DNA of 10,695 nucleotides from an uncultured Lachnospiraceae bacterium (GCA_947653315.1 CANTGP010000070.1:1-10695); one strand, 5' to 3'. Counted from the first letter of the stretch, positions 1 to 7,058 are shown. Notes: generated from the letters alone by a model not told the origin. Program-made: numbers and translations.

Positions 1-396
1 ATTTTTCAAATCGTGGATTACCCTGTCCACCTGATCCATCATCCCTTCTTTATATCGGTGCTTTACGCCCATCTGATAACCGTAAGCCTTACCGATACTT
101 CCGTCCGCATCCGCCCACTCATCCCAAATATGGCTGTGCAAATCATTAATATTGTTGGATTTTTTCTGCCAAATCCAAAGCATTTCGTCCGTTGCACTCT
201 TTAACGCCGTCCGGCGCAGGGTAAGGATCGGAAATTCTTTGGACAAATCATAACGGTTCACCACACCGAACTTTTTTATGGTATAAGCAGGGGTTCCGTC
301 CGCCCAGCGGGGACGCACTTTCTCCCCTTCCGTACTCGTCCCGGTCTCTAAGATGTCCCTGCACATTGCAATAAAGATATGGTCCGCCTGACTCAT
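1..396 (-). CDS. thyA: Thymidylate synthase, N-terminal part (runs off window)
   Basis: Thymidylate synthase makes dTMP from dUMP with 5,10-methylenetetrahydrofolate in the cytoplasm. The 132 residues visible start MSQADHIFIAMCRDILETGT and read in frame to base 1, so the gene is cut by the window edge. The family pattern is clear: an EGEKVRPRWADGT stretch near residues 23-35, LTLRRTALKS near 58-67 (the conserved arginine region), and IWDEWADADGSIGKAYGYQ near 90-108, matching the IWDEWADxxGxxGxxYGxQ block of ThyA. The catalytic cysteine lies beyond the edge. The ATG at 394-396 has an AAGGAG ribosome binding site 8 nt upstream (405-410). It lies 22 nt after the stop of the MBL/beta-CASP gene, so both are probably on one transcript. 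Identification is by recognised motifs; confidence is high. Confidence 0.95.
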   Translation of the reverse strand, partial: MSQADHIFIAMCRDILETGTSTEGEKVRPRWADGTPAYTIKKFGVVNRYDLSKEFPILTLRRTALKSATDEMLWIWQKKSNNINDLHSHIWDEWADADGSIGKAYGYQMGVKHRYKEGMMDQVDRVIHDLKN

Positions 397-404
397 CCGT
401 TTCT

Positions 405-410
405 CTCCTT
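405..410 (-). promoter_or_regulatory. Ribosome binding site of thyA
   Basis: AAGGAG on the minus strand, 8 nt before the ATG of thyA and inside the 22-nt gap after the upstream gene. It fixes the thyA start and supports translation from a shared mRNA. Confidence 0.8.
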
Positions 411-418
411 TTTCCGCT

Positions 419-2020
419 TTACCTGTCCCATTTGTCACACAGCGAATTTACCTGGTCGGCAAAACGCGCCAGTTCCTTGTTTGCCACGCCTTCGTTTTTG
501 CGGATAACCGCAAGAAGCCTCTGCCCTGCCGCCAAAAGACGGGAGAATACGTCGGCAGCCACACGCCCTTTCTTCTTCTGCAAAGGCATCGGTGCAGCCA
601 CATATTCCGCTTCCCCGGTGAGCAGGTCAAAACGCGTCCCGCTGTAAGGCGCGAACGCAGGAATGTTATGCTCCTTCTCCAAACAAGCCGCGAACGATTC
701 GCAGACCGTGCTTTCCCCGTGTACCACAAAGACTTTTTCCGGCCTGTGTTTAAATCCTTCCACCCATGCCAAAAGTCCGTCCTTATCCGCATGACCGCTA
801 ATCCCCGCCAAAGAACGGATATCCGCCCGTACTTCAATGGTTTCGCCGAACAGCTTCACTTCGTCCATGCCTTCCACCAAAGCCCTTCCCAGCGTTCCCT
901 GTGCCTGGTAGCCCACAAACAGCACCGTACACTCCGGCCTCCACAGGTTATGCTTCAAATGATGGCGGATACGCCCTGCCTCACACATACCGGAAGCGGA
1001 TATGATGACTTTCGGTGTCATGTCAAAGTTAATTTCCCGCGATTCGTCGCCGGTGATGGTCAGTTTTAATCCGGGAAAACGGATGGGGTTAATCCCCTGA
1101 CGGATCAACTCCATGGCATCCTCATCAAAGCATTCCTCCACGTTACGCTGGAAAATTTCCGTAGCTTCCACCGCCAGCGGACTGTCCACGTAAACCGGAA
1201 AATCCGGATGACCCTTAATCCGGTCCTCCGCTTTGATTTGGCGCAGGAAATAAAGCATTTCCTGCGTCCTGCCTACCGCAAAGGAGGGAATGACCACATT
1301 TCCCCCTGCGTCAAAGGTTTCCTGCAAAATCCTTGCAAGTTCGCCCACGTAATCCGGCCGCTCGGCGGAATGAATCTGGTCCCCATAGGTGGATTCCATT
1401 ACCACATAGTCGGCTTCCTCCGTATAAATCGGGTCTTTAATCAAAGGCTGGTTGATATTTCCCAAATCCCCGGAAAAAACAATTTTCTTCTCCTCTCCGT
1501 CCTCCTTCATCCACACCTCTATGCTGGCGGAACCAAGCAGGTGTCCCACGTCCGTGAAACGGATTCTGACCCCTTCGCACAATTCAATAATCTGGTTATA
1601 ATGGCACGGAACCAGCCTTTTGATCACCCCGTCTGCATCTTCCATGGTATACAGCGGATCATGGGGCTCAATCCCGGAATGTCTCTGCGCCTTCCTGTTC
1701 TTCCATTCTGCTTCCTGCATTTGGATATGCGCACAGTCACGGAGCATGATACTGCACAGGTCCGCGGTAGCCACCGTCGTAAGCACCTGCCCCCTGAATC
1801 CCTTGGCGTACAGTGCCGGCAGCATACCGGAATGATCCACATGGGCATGGGTCAACAGTACATAATCCACCAAAGCCTCCTCAATGGGCAGCTTCTCGCT
1901 TTCGTAAGAACGTAATCCCTGTTCCATGCCGCAGTCAACCAGGATATTTTTCCCCGCCGCTTCCAGATAGTGGCAGCTTCCGGTTACTTCATGGGCGGCT
2001 CCAATAAACGTTAGTTTCAT
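419..2020 (-). CDS. MBL-fold / beta-CASP exoribonuclease-like protein (CPSF/YSH1 type)
   Basis: A 533-residue zinc-dependent hydrolase of the metallo-beta-lactamase superfamily with an inserted beta-CASP domain, the arrangement of CPSF-type RNA nucleases. Metal-binding motifs are all visible: D29 (motif 1), HAHVDH at 58-63 (motif 2), H160 (motif 3), SGDLG with D184 (motif 4). The beta-CASP motifs are ESTYGD at 209-214 (motif A acid), SGHAD with H410 (motif B) and VVHGE with H434 (motif C). PSFAVGRTQE (245-254) and SASGMCEAGR (341-350) are typical of the family. The C-terminal ~60 residues, after a KKKGR stretch, are a family-variable tail. The ATG at 2018-2020 has AAAGGAG 7 nt upstream. It precedes thyA by 22 nt. 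Known members are RNA processing or decay enzymes; the exact substrate here is not determined. All catalytic residues are intact, so it should be active. Confidence 0.92.
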   Translation of the reverse strand: MKLTFIGAAHEVTGSCHYLEAAGKNILVDCGMEQGLRSYESEKLPIEEALVDYVLLTHAHVDHSGMLPALYAKGFRGQVLTTVATADLCSIMLRDCAHIQMQEAEWKNRKAQRHSGIEPHDPLYTMEDADGVIKRLVPCHYNQIIELCEGVRIRFTDVGHLLGSASIEVWMKEDGEEKKIVFSGDLGNINQPLIKDPIYTEEADYVVMESTYGDQIHSAERPDYVGELARILQETFDAGGNVVIPSFAVGRTQEMLYFLRQIKAEDRIKGHPDFPVYVDSPLAVEATEIFQRNVEECFDEDAMELIRQGINPIRFPGLKLTITGDESREINFDMTPKVIISASGMCEAGRIRHHLKHNLWRPECTVLFVGYQAQGTLGRALVEGMDEVKLFGETIEVRADIRSLAGISGHADKDGLLAWVEGFKHRPEKVFVVHGESTVCESFAACLEKEHNIPAFAPYSGTRFDLLTGEAEYVAAPMPLQKKKGRVAADVFSRLLAAGQRLLAVIRKNEGVANKELARFADQVNSLCDKWDR

Positions 2021-2027
2021 ACCAACA

Positions 2028-2034
2028 CTCCTTT
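2028..2034 (-). promoter_or_regulatory. Ribosome binding site of the beta-CASP gene
   Basis: AAAGGAG on the minus strand, 7 nt before the ATG at 2018-2020. I see no convincing sigma-A promoter of its own between here and the dehydrogenase remnant, so the gene may be read from the promoter near 2606-2634. Confidence 0.75.
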
Positions 2035-2063
2035 CCGTCGTGTAAAACCACTTTTTCTTTTGT

Positions 2064-2534
2064 ATCTTTTATCCGGGAACTATCCAAAAACTTTCCGCCA
2101 TATCGCCGACCGTGCATCACGGAACGGATATGCCTGAACCGTTATGTAATGTCCCTGACAATACTTCCTCTCTTTAAACTTTCTCCCAACAAATCCTCGA
2201 TTCCCATTCCGGTACTGTCATTTCTGCTTCCGGTCCTGTTGTCTTCTCTTTTGTCCCGAATGTCTGAACGGTAATACAGGCAGTCAATTTTCCGGTACTG
2301 TGCCTTCACAGCGCCCGCAAATAATTCCCTGTCCTCCTCACTGTTTACATTTCCGTTGAAGAAAAAAACCTTTCTTCCGAATTCCCCTTCTAACTTTTCC
2401 TTTAGTGAGTTGCCGGATTCTTTGTCGATATCCATAAAAGCAATACGGTATTTCTCCCCTGCGTATTTTTCCACAAGTTTCCGCCCTCTGCCTTTTGCGC
2501 CTCCCACAATTACGCAAATCTTCTTCTGAAACAT
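2064..2534 (-). pseudogene. Decayed short-chain dehydrogenase/reductase (SDR) remnant
   Basis: The open frame 2142-2534 reads 130 residues beginning MFQKKICVIVGGAKGRGRKL, a Rossmann N-terminus of the SDR type (GGxxGxG near residues 11-17, MDID acid loop near 34-37, a diverged FFFNGNVNSEED where a GDV-type segment is expected, KIDCL near 82-86). It then loses the family pattern: the expected NNAG is YYRS. In the next frame, 2189-2224 reads EMTVPEWESRIC, like the SDR 'EMTxEEWxRVxxVN' segment; the first frame then resumes with SLKRGSIVRDIT, and past the TAA at 2142-2144 it continues with GGKFLDSS, like 'GGKIINISS'. This points to two frameshifts plus a stop. The catalytic YxxxK and the C-terminal half are gone. 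The start still has a good AAGGAG site and a strong promoter. I infer a pseudogene; a short expressed protein cannot be excluded. Confidence 0.7.
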
Positions 2535-2605
2535 AATGTTGTCTCCTTGCTTTTTTGGCTTATTCTGAAAGTATCTTTTCCCCGCGCGCCGGAATAGATA
2601 TTCTT

Positions 2606-2634
2606 ATTATACAAAAGCCGACCCATAATGGCAA
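2606..2634 (-). promoter_or_regulatory. Sigma-A promoter for the SDR remnant (and perhaps the beta-CASP/thyA genes)
   Basis: Minus-strand -35 TTGCCA (2629-2634), 17-nt spacer, -10 TATAAT (2606-2611). The start of transcription would be near 2599, giving a leader of about 65 nt before the ATG at 2532-2534. No clear terminator separates the remnant from the beta-CASP gene, so read-through is plausible. Confidence 0.75.
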
Positions 2635-2653
2635 GGTATAACATAGCCGTGCG

Positions 2654-2689
2654 CGATAACTTACAGGGGTAAAGTTACCGCCCTTTTTT
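2654..2689 (+). terminator. Terminator-like hairpin in plus orientation, no matching gene
   Basis: Stem 2654-2664 with 2669-2680 (one mismatch, one bulged A, AGGG loop), followed by CCC and six T on the plus strand. The T-run is on the wrong side to end the minus-strand ABC gene, which stops at 2712, and no plus-strand gene lies to its left. It may block antisense transcription or be a relic; on the minus strand it could still act as a 3' stem for the ABC mRNA. Confidence 0.35.
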
Positions 2690-2711
2690 CCACCGGTCCC
2701 CTTTTTCTGCC

Positions 2712-4472
2712 TTATTTCAGCTCGTTTGCCGTGGTGTAGAACTGGTAATAAATGCCTTTTTCCAAAAGAAGCTGTTCATGGTTCCCTTCCTCCACGATTC
2801 CCTGATCCGTCAGCACCAGAATCCGGTCGGAATTACGGATGCTGGAGAGCCTGTGGGCAATGGTCAGCGTGGTCCTGCCTTCGGACAGCCTCGCCAGGGA
2901 CTTCGCCACCGCAAATTCGCTTTCGTTATCCAGGGCGGAAGTCGCCTCATCCAGTATAATGATGGGAGGATTCTTTAAAAATACCCTGGCAATACTGATG
3001 CGCTGTTTCTGCCCGCCGGACAGCTTCACCCCGCGCTCGCCCACATAAGTGTCATAGCCGTCCTTTAAATGCATGATAAATTCATGGGCTCCCGCCCGTT
3101 TCGCCGCTTCCTCCACCTCCTCTCCGGATGCGTCCTGCCTTCCGTAAAGAATATTCTCATATATGGTTCCCGAAAAAAGGTATACGTCCTGCTGAACGAT
3201 TCCCACATTCTTACGCAGGCTCTTTAACGTAAAATGCCGGACATCCTCCCCGTCGATGCGGATACAGCCCTCCGTTACGTCATAAAATCTTGGAATCAGG
3301 TTACACAGCGTGGTTTTCCCGCCGCCGGACGGACCCACAACCGCCACTTTCTCCCCGTGTTTTATCTCCAGGTTCAGATTGCGGAAAACAATATTATGGT
3401 CGTCGGGATATTCAAAACTCACTCCCTCAAACCGGATGTTTCCTTCCGTATGCCGCATTTCCACCGCTCCCGGCTCGTCAAAAATCTCGATATCCGCATC
3501 CATAATCTGTAAAAACCGCTCAATCCCCGTCATCCCCCGCTGGAACTGTTCCGCAAACTCGATAATCCGGCGTATCGTGGCAATCATCGTACTGACATAA
3601 AGGGTATAAGCCACCAAATCCCCCGGCGCCACAAGTCCCTTTACCATGAAAATACCCCCGGCGACCACCACCGCAAGGTACATGATACCGTCAAATACCT
3701 TCGTCGTGGTCTGGAACGCCGCCATATACCGGTACGTCTCTTTCTTAATGTCCAAAAACTTCCCGTTGTCCTGCTCAAACTTCCGGTTTTCCATTTCCTC
3801 ATTGGTAAATGCCTTTACCACCTTCTGCCCCAGCAGGCTGTCCTCAATCCTCGCATTCAATTCCCCGATTTGATTCCTCTGCTTGCTAAACGCCCCGCGC
3901 ATACGGAAATTCAGCGTCATGCACACCCCGATCATGACCGGCACGATCAGGAAAATAAGCAGCGTCAGCAGCACGTTAATTCTCGCCAGTATCACAAAGG
4001 AAATCACGATTTTGATTCCGGCAATGAAAAATTCCTCCGGGCAGTGGTGGGCAAACTCCGTCACGTCAAACAGGTCGTTGGTAATGCGCCCCATAATCTG
4101 CCCGACCTTCGTATTGTTATAATACGTATTGGACAACTGCTGCAAATGGCGGTAGGCATCCCGCCTCATATCCGTCTCAATCTTTGCGCCCATCACATGC
4201 CCCATGTCCGCCATGTAATAGCTCGCCACCGTATCCAACAGCCTCAGGAACAGGTAAAGGCACCCAAGCCCGCCAATGGTCCCTACCGAAAGCTCCGCCA
4301 GCCGGTACAGCCCCTCGTTGGTAATATACCGCATGATAAGCGGCAGCACCAGTTCGCAGATTGTGGTCAGGGCCGCACAGAACAGGTCCATCGCCAGCGT
4401 TTTCCGGTAAGGTTTGAAATAAGGGGCAAACCGCCCGAGCAATTCTTTTGTTTTATATTGTCTGTCATTCAT
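2712..4472 (-). CDS. ABC transporter half-molecule, fused permease and ATPase (exporter type)
   Basis: A 586-residue type IV (MsbA/BmrA-like) ABC exporter subunit, expected to work as a dimer in the cytoplasmic membrane and to export a lipid, drug or peptide; the substrate cannot be read from sequence. The N-terminal ~320 residues form six membrane helices (hydrophobic runs near 26-50, 62-88, 148-164, 167-187, 260-280, 284-302). The ATPase domain follows: Walker A GPSGGGKT 380-387, Q-loop VQQD 426-429, signature LSGGQ 484-488, Walker B IIILDEATS 504-512, D-loop SALD 512-515, H-loop H540. All are intact. I chose the ATG at 4470-4472 because AAAGG lies just upstream and because an upstream in-frame TTG (4527-4529) overlaps the promoter -10 box. 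It stands alone, so a homodimer is likelier than a paired heterodimer. Confidence 0.93.
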   Translation of the reverse strand: MNDRQYKTKELLGRFAPYFKPYRKTLAMDLFCAALTTICELVLPLIMRYITNEGLYRLAELSVGTIGGLGCLYLFLRLLDTVASYYMADMGHVMGAKIETDMRRDAYRHLQQLSNTYYNNTKVGQIMGRITNDLFDVTEFAHHCPEEFFIAGIKIVISFVILARINVLLTLLIFLIVPVMIGVCMTLNFRMRGAFSKQRNQIGELNARIEDSLLGQKVVKAFTNEEMENRKFEQDNGKFLDIKKETYRYMAAFQTTTKVFDGIMYLAVVVAGGIFMVKGLVAPGDLVAYTLYVSTMIATIRRIIEFAEQFQRGMTGIERFLQIMDADIEIFDEPGAVEMRHTEGNIRFEGVSFEYPDDHNIVFRNLNLEIKHGEKVAVVGPSGGGKTTLCNLIPRFYDVTEGCIRIDGEDVRHFTLKSLRKNVGIVQQDVYLFSGTIYENILYGRQDASGEEVEEAAKRAGAHEFIMHLKDGYDTYVGERGVKLSGGQKQRISIARVFLKNPPIIILDEATSALDNESEFAVAKSLARLSEGRTTLTIAHRLSSIRNSDRILVLTDQGIVEEGNHEQLLLEKGIYYQFYTTANELK

Positions 4473-4528
4473 TGTTTTCCTTTTTCCTCTTTCTTGTTTC
4501 CCGTTTCCCATATGCCTATCTGAAAACA

Positions 4529-4558
4529 ATTATAACATATTTACATAATATAAAGCAA
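4529..4558 (-). promoter_or_regulatory. Sigma-A promoter of the ABC transporter gene
   Basis: Minus strand: -10 TATAAT (4529-4534) preceded by TG one base upstream (extended -10, TGTTATAAT) and a weak -35 TTGCTT (4553-4558) at 18-nt spacing. Predicted transcription start near 4522, about 50 nt before the ATG. It lies in the divergent gap to the YtaF gene, for which I see no convincing promoter of its own. Confidence 0.6.
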
Positions 4559-4576
4559 ACCTCTGGTAATTTTTAA

Positions 4577-4586
4577 AGGAAGGTGA
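4577..4586 (+). promoter_or_regulatory. Ribosome binding site deciding a TTG start for ytaF
   Basis: AGGAAGGTGA differs from the anti-16S complement AGGAGGTGA by one inserted A and ends 5 nt before the TTG at 4592. The GTG inside it could not itself be the start served by this site. Confidence 0.65.
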
Positions 4587-4591
4587 CCGAT

Positions 4592-5230
4592 TTGTTTGGC
4601 TCCATATCACGGCTTATCCTGTTGATTATAGCGCTTTCCGCGGATGCCCTGGCAGCCGGATTTGCTTACGGGGCAGACCGGGTGAAAATCCCCCCTCTGT
4701 CCGCCGTCATCGTGGCATTCCTCTCCGACCTGCTCTTAATGGCTTCCCTTCTTGCCGGCAATTTCCTTAAGGCTTACATTCCCCCCGCATGTACCGTATT
4801 TTTCTCCTTTTTCATCCTTTTCGTGCTGGGGAGCATCAAGCTCTTTGACAGCTCCATCCGTAAGAAAATCCGGGAAAACCGGTTTAACGGCAGGGAAGTC
4901 CATGTGAAAACAAAAAACCTCCGCTTCATCCTGACGGTTTACGCGGCTCCCGAAGCCGCCAATACCGCCGATGTGGAGGTCCTTTCTCCCACCGAAGCGC
5001 TCTCCTTAGGCATGGCGCTTTCCTTGGACAGCGCCGCCGCAGGATTCGGAGCGGCGTCCGGGGACTATTCCCTCCCCTTAGCCGCCCTGCTGACATTCTT
5101 TATCAGCCTGTGCGCCATATCCGGCGGATGCAGGCTGGGAAGACTGTTAGCGGCGAAATCCGATTTTAATTTTTCCGTTTTCGGTGGGATTTTGCTGCTT
5201 TTGCTGGCGTTTAGCAAATTAATCGAGTAG
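4592..5230 (+). CDS. ytaF: YtaF/MntP-family (DUF204) membrane protein
   Basis: A 212-residue integral membrane protein with six predicted helices (about 6-28, 36-56, 66-85, 135-157, 162-180, 192-209) and a basic cytoplasmic loop after helix 3 (SSIRKKIRENRF). Two pseudo-symmetric motifs, SADALAAGFAYG (16-27) and SLDSAAAGFGAA (144-155), place D18 and D146 in helices 1 and 4, as in the MntP manganese-efflux and YtaF sporulation-protein families. The long linker with a late LSPTEALSLGMALSLD segment is more like YtaF than MntP. The TTG at 4592-4594 is the likeliest start: GGAAGGTGA, close to the ideal AAGGAGGTGA, ends 5 nt before it. A GTG at 4583 lies inside that site and is less likely. Divergent from the ABC gene, convergent with the AAA-ATPase gene. 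Ion transport by YtaF proteins is an inference from family kinship. Confidence 0.85.
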   Translation: MFGSISRLILLIIALSADALAAGFAYGADRVKIPPLSAVIVAFLSDLLLMASLLAGNFLKAYIPPACTVFFSFFILFVLGSIKLFDSSIRKKIRENRFNGREVHVKTKNLRFILTVYAAPEAANTADVEVLSPTEALSLGMALSLDSAAAGFGAASGDYSLPLAALLTFFISLCAISGGCRLGRLLAAKSDFNFSVFGGILLLLLAFSKLIE

Positions 5231-5254
5231 GGGACAAATTTTTTCCCCTACTCG
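5224..5254. terminator. Bidirectional inverted repeat holding both convergent stop codons
   Basis: Arms CGAGTAGGGG (5224-5233) and CCCCTACTCG (5245-5254) are perfect 10-bp complements around an 11-nt A/T-rich loop (ACAAATTTTTT). Each arm, read on its own coding strand, contains GAG TAG, so both genes end in Glu-stop within the stem. There is no U-run after the stem on either strand; the T-run is in the loop. It may act as a shared 3' end structure, but efficient intrinsic termination is uncertain. Confidence 0.65.
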
Positions 5255-6933
5255 CAATAGCCGTCGGCATCTTTGAATATCCGCCCTCCTATCTGCACCT
5301 TTTTACCGCAAAATGCAAAACCATATTTTCTTATACATTCTTTCGGTAATCCTTTTGCCACGAGGGACGCTTCATAATTTTGCCTGTCAATTTGGCAAAG
5401 TGCGTCCCGTACCGTATCGGACAACTCTTTTTCCTCCGAATCCTGTACCTTGAATTCAAAAATATAGGCATTATCCCCCGTTCTCTTTGGCTCCAGCATG
5501 ACGTCATATCTTCCAAAACCGCTCTCGCGGTTCGAGGTAAGGGTATACCTGTCCGCCAGTTCCACCATCAGCCCAAGGACAAATCCGTGGTAAAACCGCT
5601 CCGGTTCCTCCCAGGACGGCGCTTTTCCCGTATCGAAATAACTGAAAGTTTCCATGGCTACCCTGTTTATATAGGTATTCATCGCTTTTACATCGTCCAA
5701 CAGAAGCGCCTTGATAAAGGCATTATAGCTGCTGTTTTCCGAAAACCATCCCTGTATCATATTTTCAAACATAATCCTGACTTCCCTGTTTGTCAGTGCA
5801 AGATCATAATAAGTCCTTCCCGTTTCCCCTGAAAACACCGTCCCCGCAACTTTTAAATATCCGCTGGCAAGTAAAAGACTCCAAACCGCATTCTTTTTAA
5901 CCGTAAGCTGATCATAAATAATCTGCTCGTCAATCTCCATATTAAGCGCTTCCCCACCCAGCAAACGCCCGAAAGACTGTTTCATGTCAGGATTGCTTTC
6001 CCTGAGAATTTTTTCTATCAGATGATTGGAACTGGTATTGGCCCAGTATGGAGCTGCTTTCCCTTCATCCAGGAAGTTAATGACAGACCATGGATTATAG
6101 ATATCTTTCCTGGTTCCGAACGTAAACCCGTCATACCAATCCCTAACCACTTTTTCCTGCCCCGACAGTCCAAACTCTTTTAAAGCGGCAAAAACTTCTT
6201 CTTCCGTAAAGCCAAAGCAATCGGAATAATCTTCCGATGTTGCCGTCAAAACCAATTCCTTACTGACCCTTGTGATTCCTGTCATAACAGCACGTTCCAG
6301 GCAGGGATTCGTCTTGAAAGCGGCATTGAATAAACTTCTCGTTAACTCTGCAAGTTCCGTCCAATATCCTTTCATGTACGCCTCCTGCATTGGAGTATCA
6401 TATTCATCTAAAATAATGATTACTTTCTTCCCATAATAACGGCATAAATAATTTGACAGGGTTTTTAACGATGAGGAAAGGACGTAATTTTCCATATCTA
6501 CCGTGACATTCCCGAAAAAAATTTTCTCCTTCTCGTTGAGCAGATTCCCTTCCAGCAAAAAATCATTTTGGCTGTAAAGCTGTTCCATGATATAGCAAAT
6601 CATCTTCCTCGCATCCCGGAAAGTAGTTTCCTTGACATCGGCAAAACTTAAGAAGATCACCGGGTATGTTCCCTGCAGCTTCCTGTATTCCCCATATTCC
6701 CATATCTTTGTCCCTTCAAATAAATCTGCCCTGCCCGCATAGCCGATAGAAAAAAATTTTTCCAGCATGCTCATCGTCAAGGTTTTTCCAAACCTCCGCG
6801 GCCGGGTAATTAAGGTCACGCTGTCCCCGCTCTCCCACCATTCTTTGATAAATGCGGTCTTATCAATATAGAAATATCCTTTTTCCCTAATCGTTTCAAA
6901 ATCCTGCTGTCCTATCGCTACCGTCCTTGCCAT
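5248..6933 (-). CDS. AAA-ATPase-like / PD-(D/E)XK nuclease-like protein (DUF1703 type)
   Basis: A 561-residue protein of the AAA-ATPase_like plus DUF1703 (PD-(D/E)XK superfamily) architecture, common in multiple copies in gut Firmicutes and Bacteroidetes and of unknown role. The start MARTVAIGQQDFETIREKGY leads into YIDKT (22-26), then the diagnostic Walker A variant RPRRFGKT (44-51), Walker B VIIILDEYDT (171-180), MTGITRVS (217-224, sensor-like), and DWYDGF (265-270) followed by YNPWSVINFL (279-288). The C-terminus has GFGRYDVML (472-480) and IFEFKVQ (491-497), supplying D477, E493 and K495 of a nuclease-type core, so both halves look intact. ATG at 6931-6933 has AAAGGA about 7 nt upstream. 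It has its own promoter and converges with ytaF, so it is a single-gene unit. It looks A/T-richer by eye than neighbouring genes, possibly acquired. A defence or nuclease role is not shown. Confidence 0.88.
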   Translation of the reverse strand: MARTVAIGQQDFETIREKGYFYIDKTAFIKEWWESGDSVTLITRPRRFGKTLTMSMLEKFFSIGYAGRADLFEGTKIWEYGEYRKLQGTYPVIFLSFADVKETTFRDARKMICYIMEQLYSQNDFLLEGNLLNEKEKIFFGNVTVDMENYVLSSSLKTLSNYLCRYYGKKVIIILDEYDTPMQEAYMKGYWTELAELTRSLFNAAFKTNPCLERAVMTGITRVSKELVLTATSEDYSDCFGFTEEEVFAALKEFGLSGQEKVVRDWYDGFTFGTRKDIYNPWSVINFLDEGKAAPYWANTSSNHLIEKILRESNPDMKQSFGRLLGGEALNMEIDEQIIYDQLTVKKNAVWSLLLASGYLKVAGTVFSGETGRTYYDLALTNREVRIMFENMIQGWFSENSSYNAFIKALLLDDVKAMNTYINRVAMETFSYFDTGKAPSWEEPERFYHGFVLGLMVELADRYTLTSNRESGFGRYDVMLEPKRTGDNAYIFEFKVQDSEEKELSDTVRDALCQIDRQNYEASLVAKGLPKECIRKYGFAFCGKKVQIGGRIFKDADGYCE

Positions 6934-6977
6934 AAGTTATCCTTTCCATCAAAAATATACCCGACACATAATAATTC

Positions 6978-7022
6978 ATCAGCCCAAAAATCCGTCAGGT
7001 AAAAACCGGACATTGGGCTGAT
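6978..7022 (-). other. Stem-loop at the start of the AAA-ATPase mRNA leader
   Basis: Perfect 10-bp arms ATCAGCCCAA (6978-6987) and TTGGGCTGAT (7013-7022), with an inner 4-bp TCCG/CGGA stem and a 12-nt loop. With transcription predicted to start near 7019-7020 the structure would form the very 5' end of the mRNA, leaving the ribosome site (about 50 nt further) free. No U-run follows it, so it is not a standard terminator for the upstream P-type ATPase. Confidence 0.6.
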
Positions 7023-7025
7023 TAA

Positions 7026-7055
7026 AGTATACCTTATGGCTGCCCGTCATGGCAA
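7026..7055 (-). promoter_or_regulatory. Sigma-A promoter of the AAA-ATPase gene
   Basis: Minus strand: -35 TTGCCA (7050-7055), 18-nt spacer, -10 TATACT (7026-7031). The -35 box begins 3 nt after the stop codon of the P-type ATPase gene, so the promoter fills the gap. The -35 and its flank (CCTTGCCAT) match the promoter at 2629-2634. Confidence 0.65.
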
Positions 7056-7058
7056 GGA

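Noticed and set aside
4473..4529. TTG start extending the ABC transporter by 19 residues
   Set aside because: The TTG overlaps the -10 box of the gene's own promoter. The ATG at 4472 has a purine-rich site and gives the normal family length.
5248..6933. AAA-ATPase/nuclease-like gene as part of a new defence system
   Set aside because: There are no partner effector, toxin, methylase or phage genes nearby, and the flanking genes are housekeeping or transport genes. Domain content alone does not support it.
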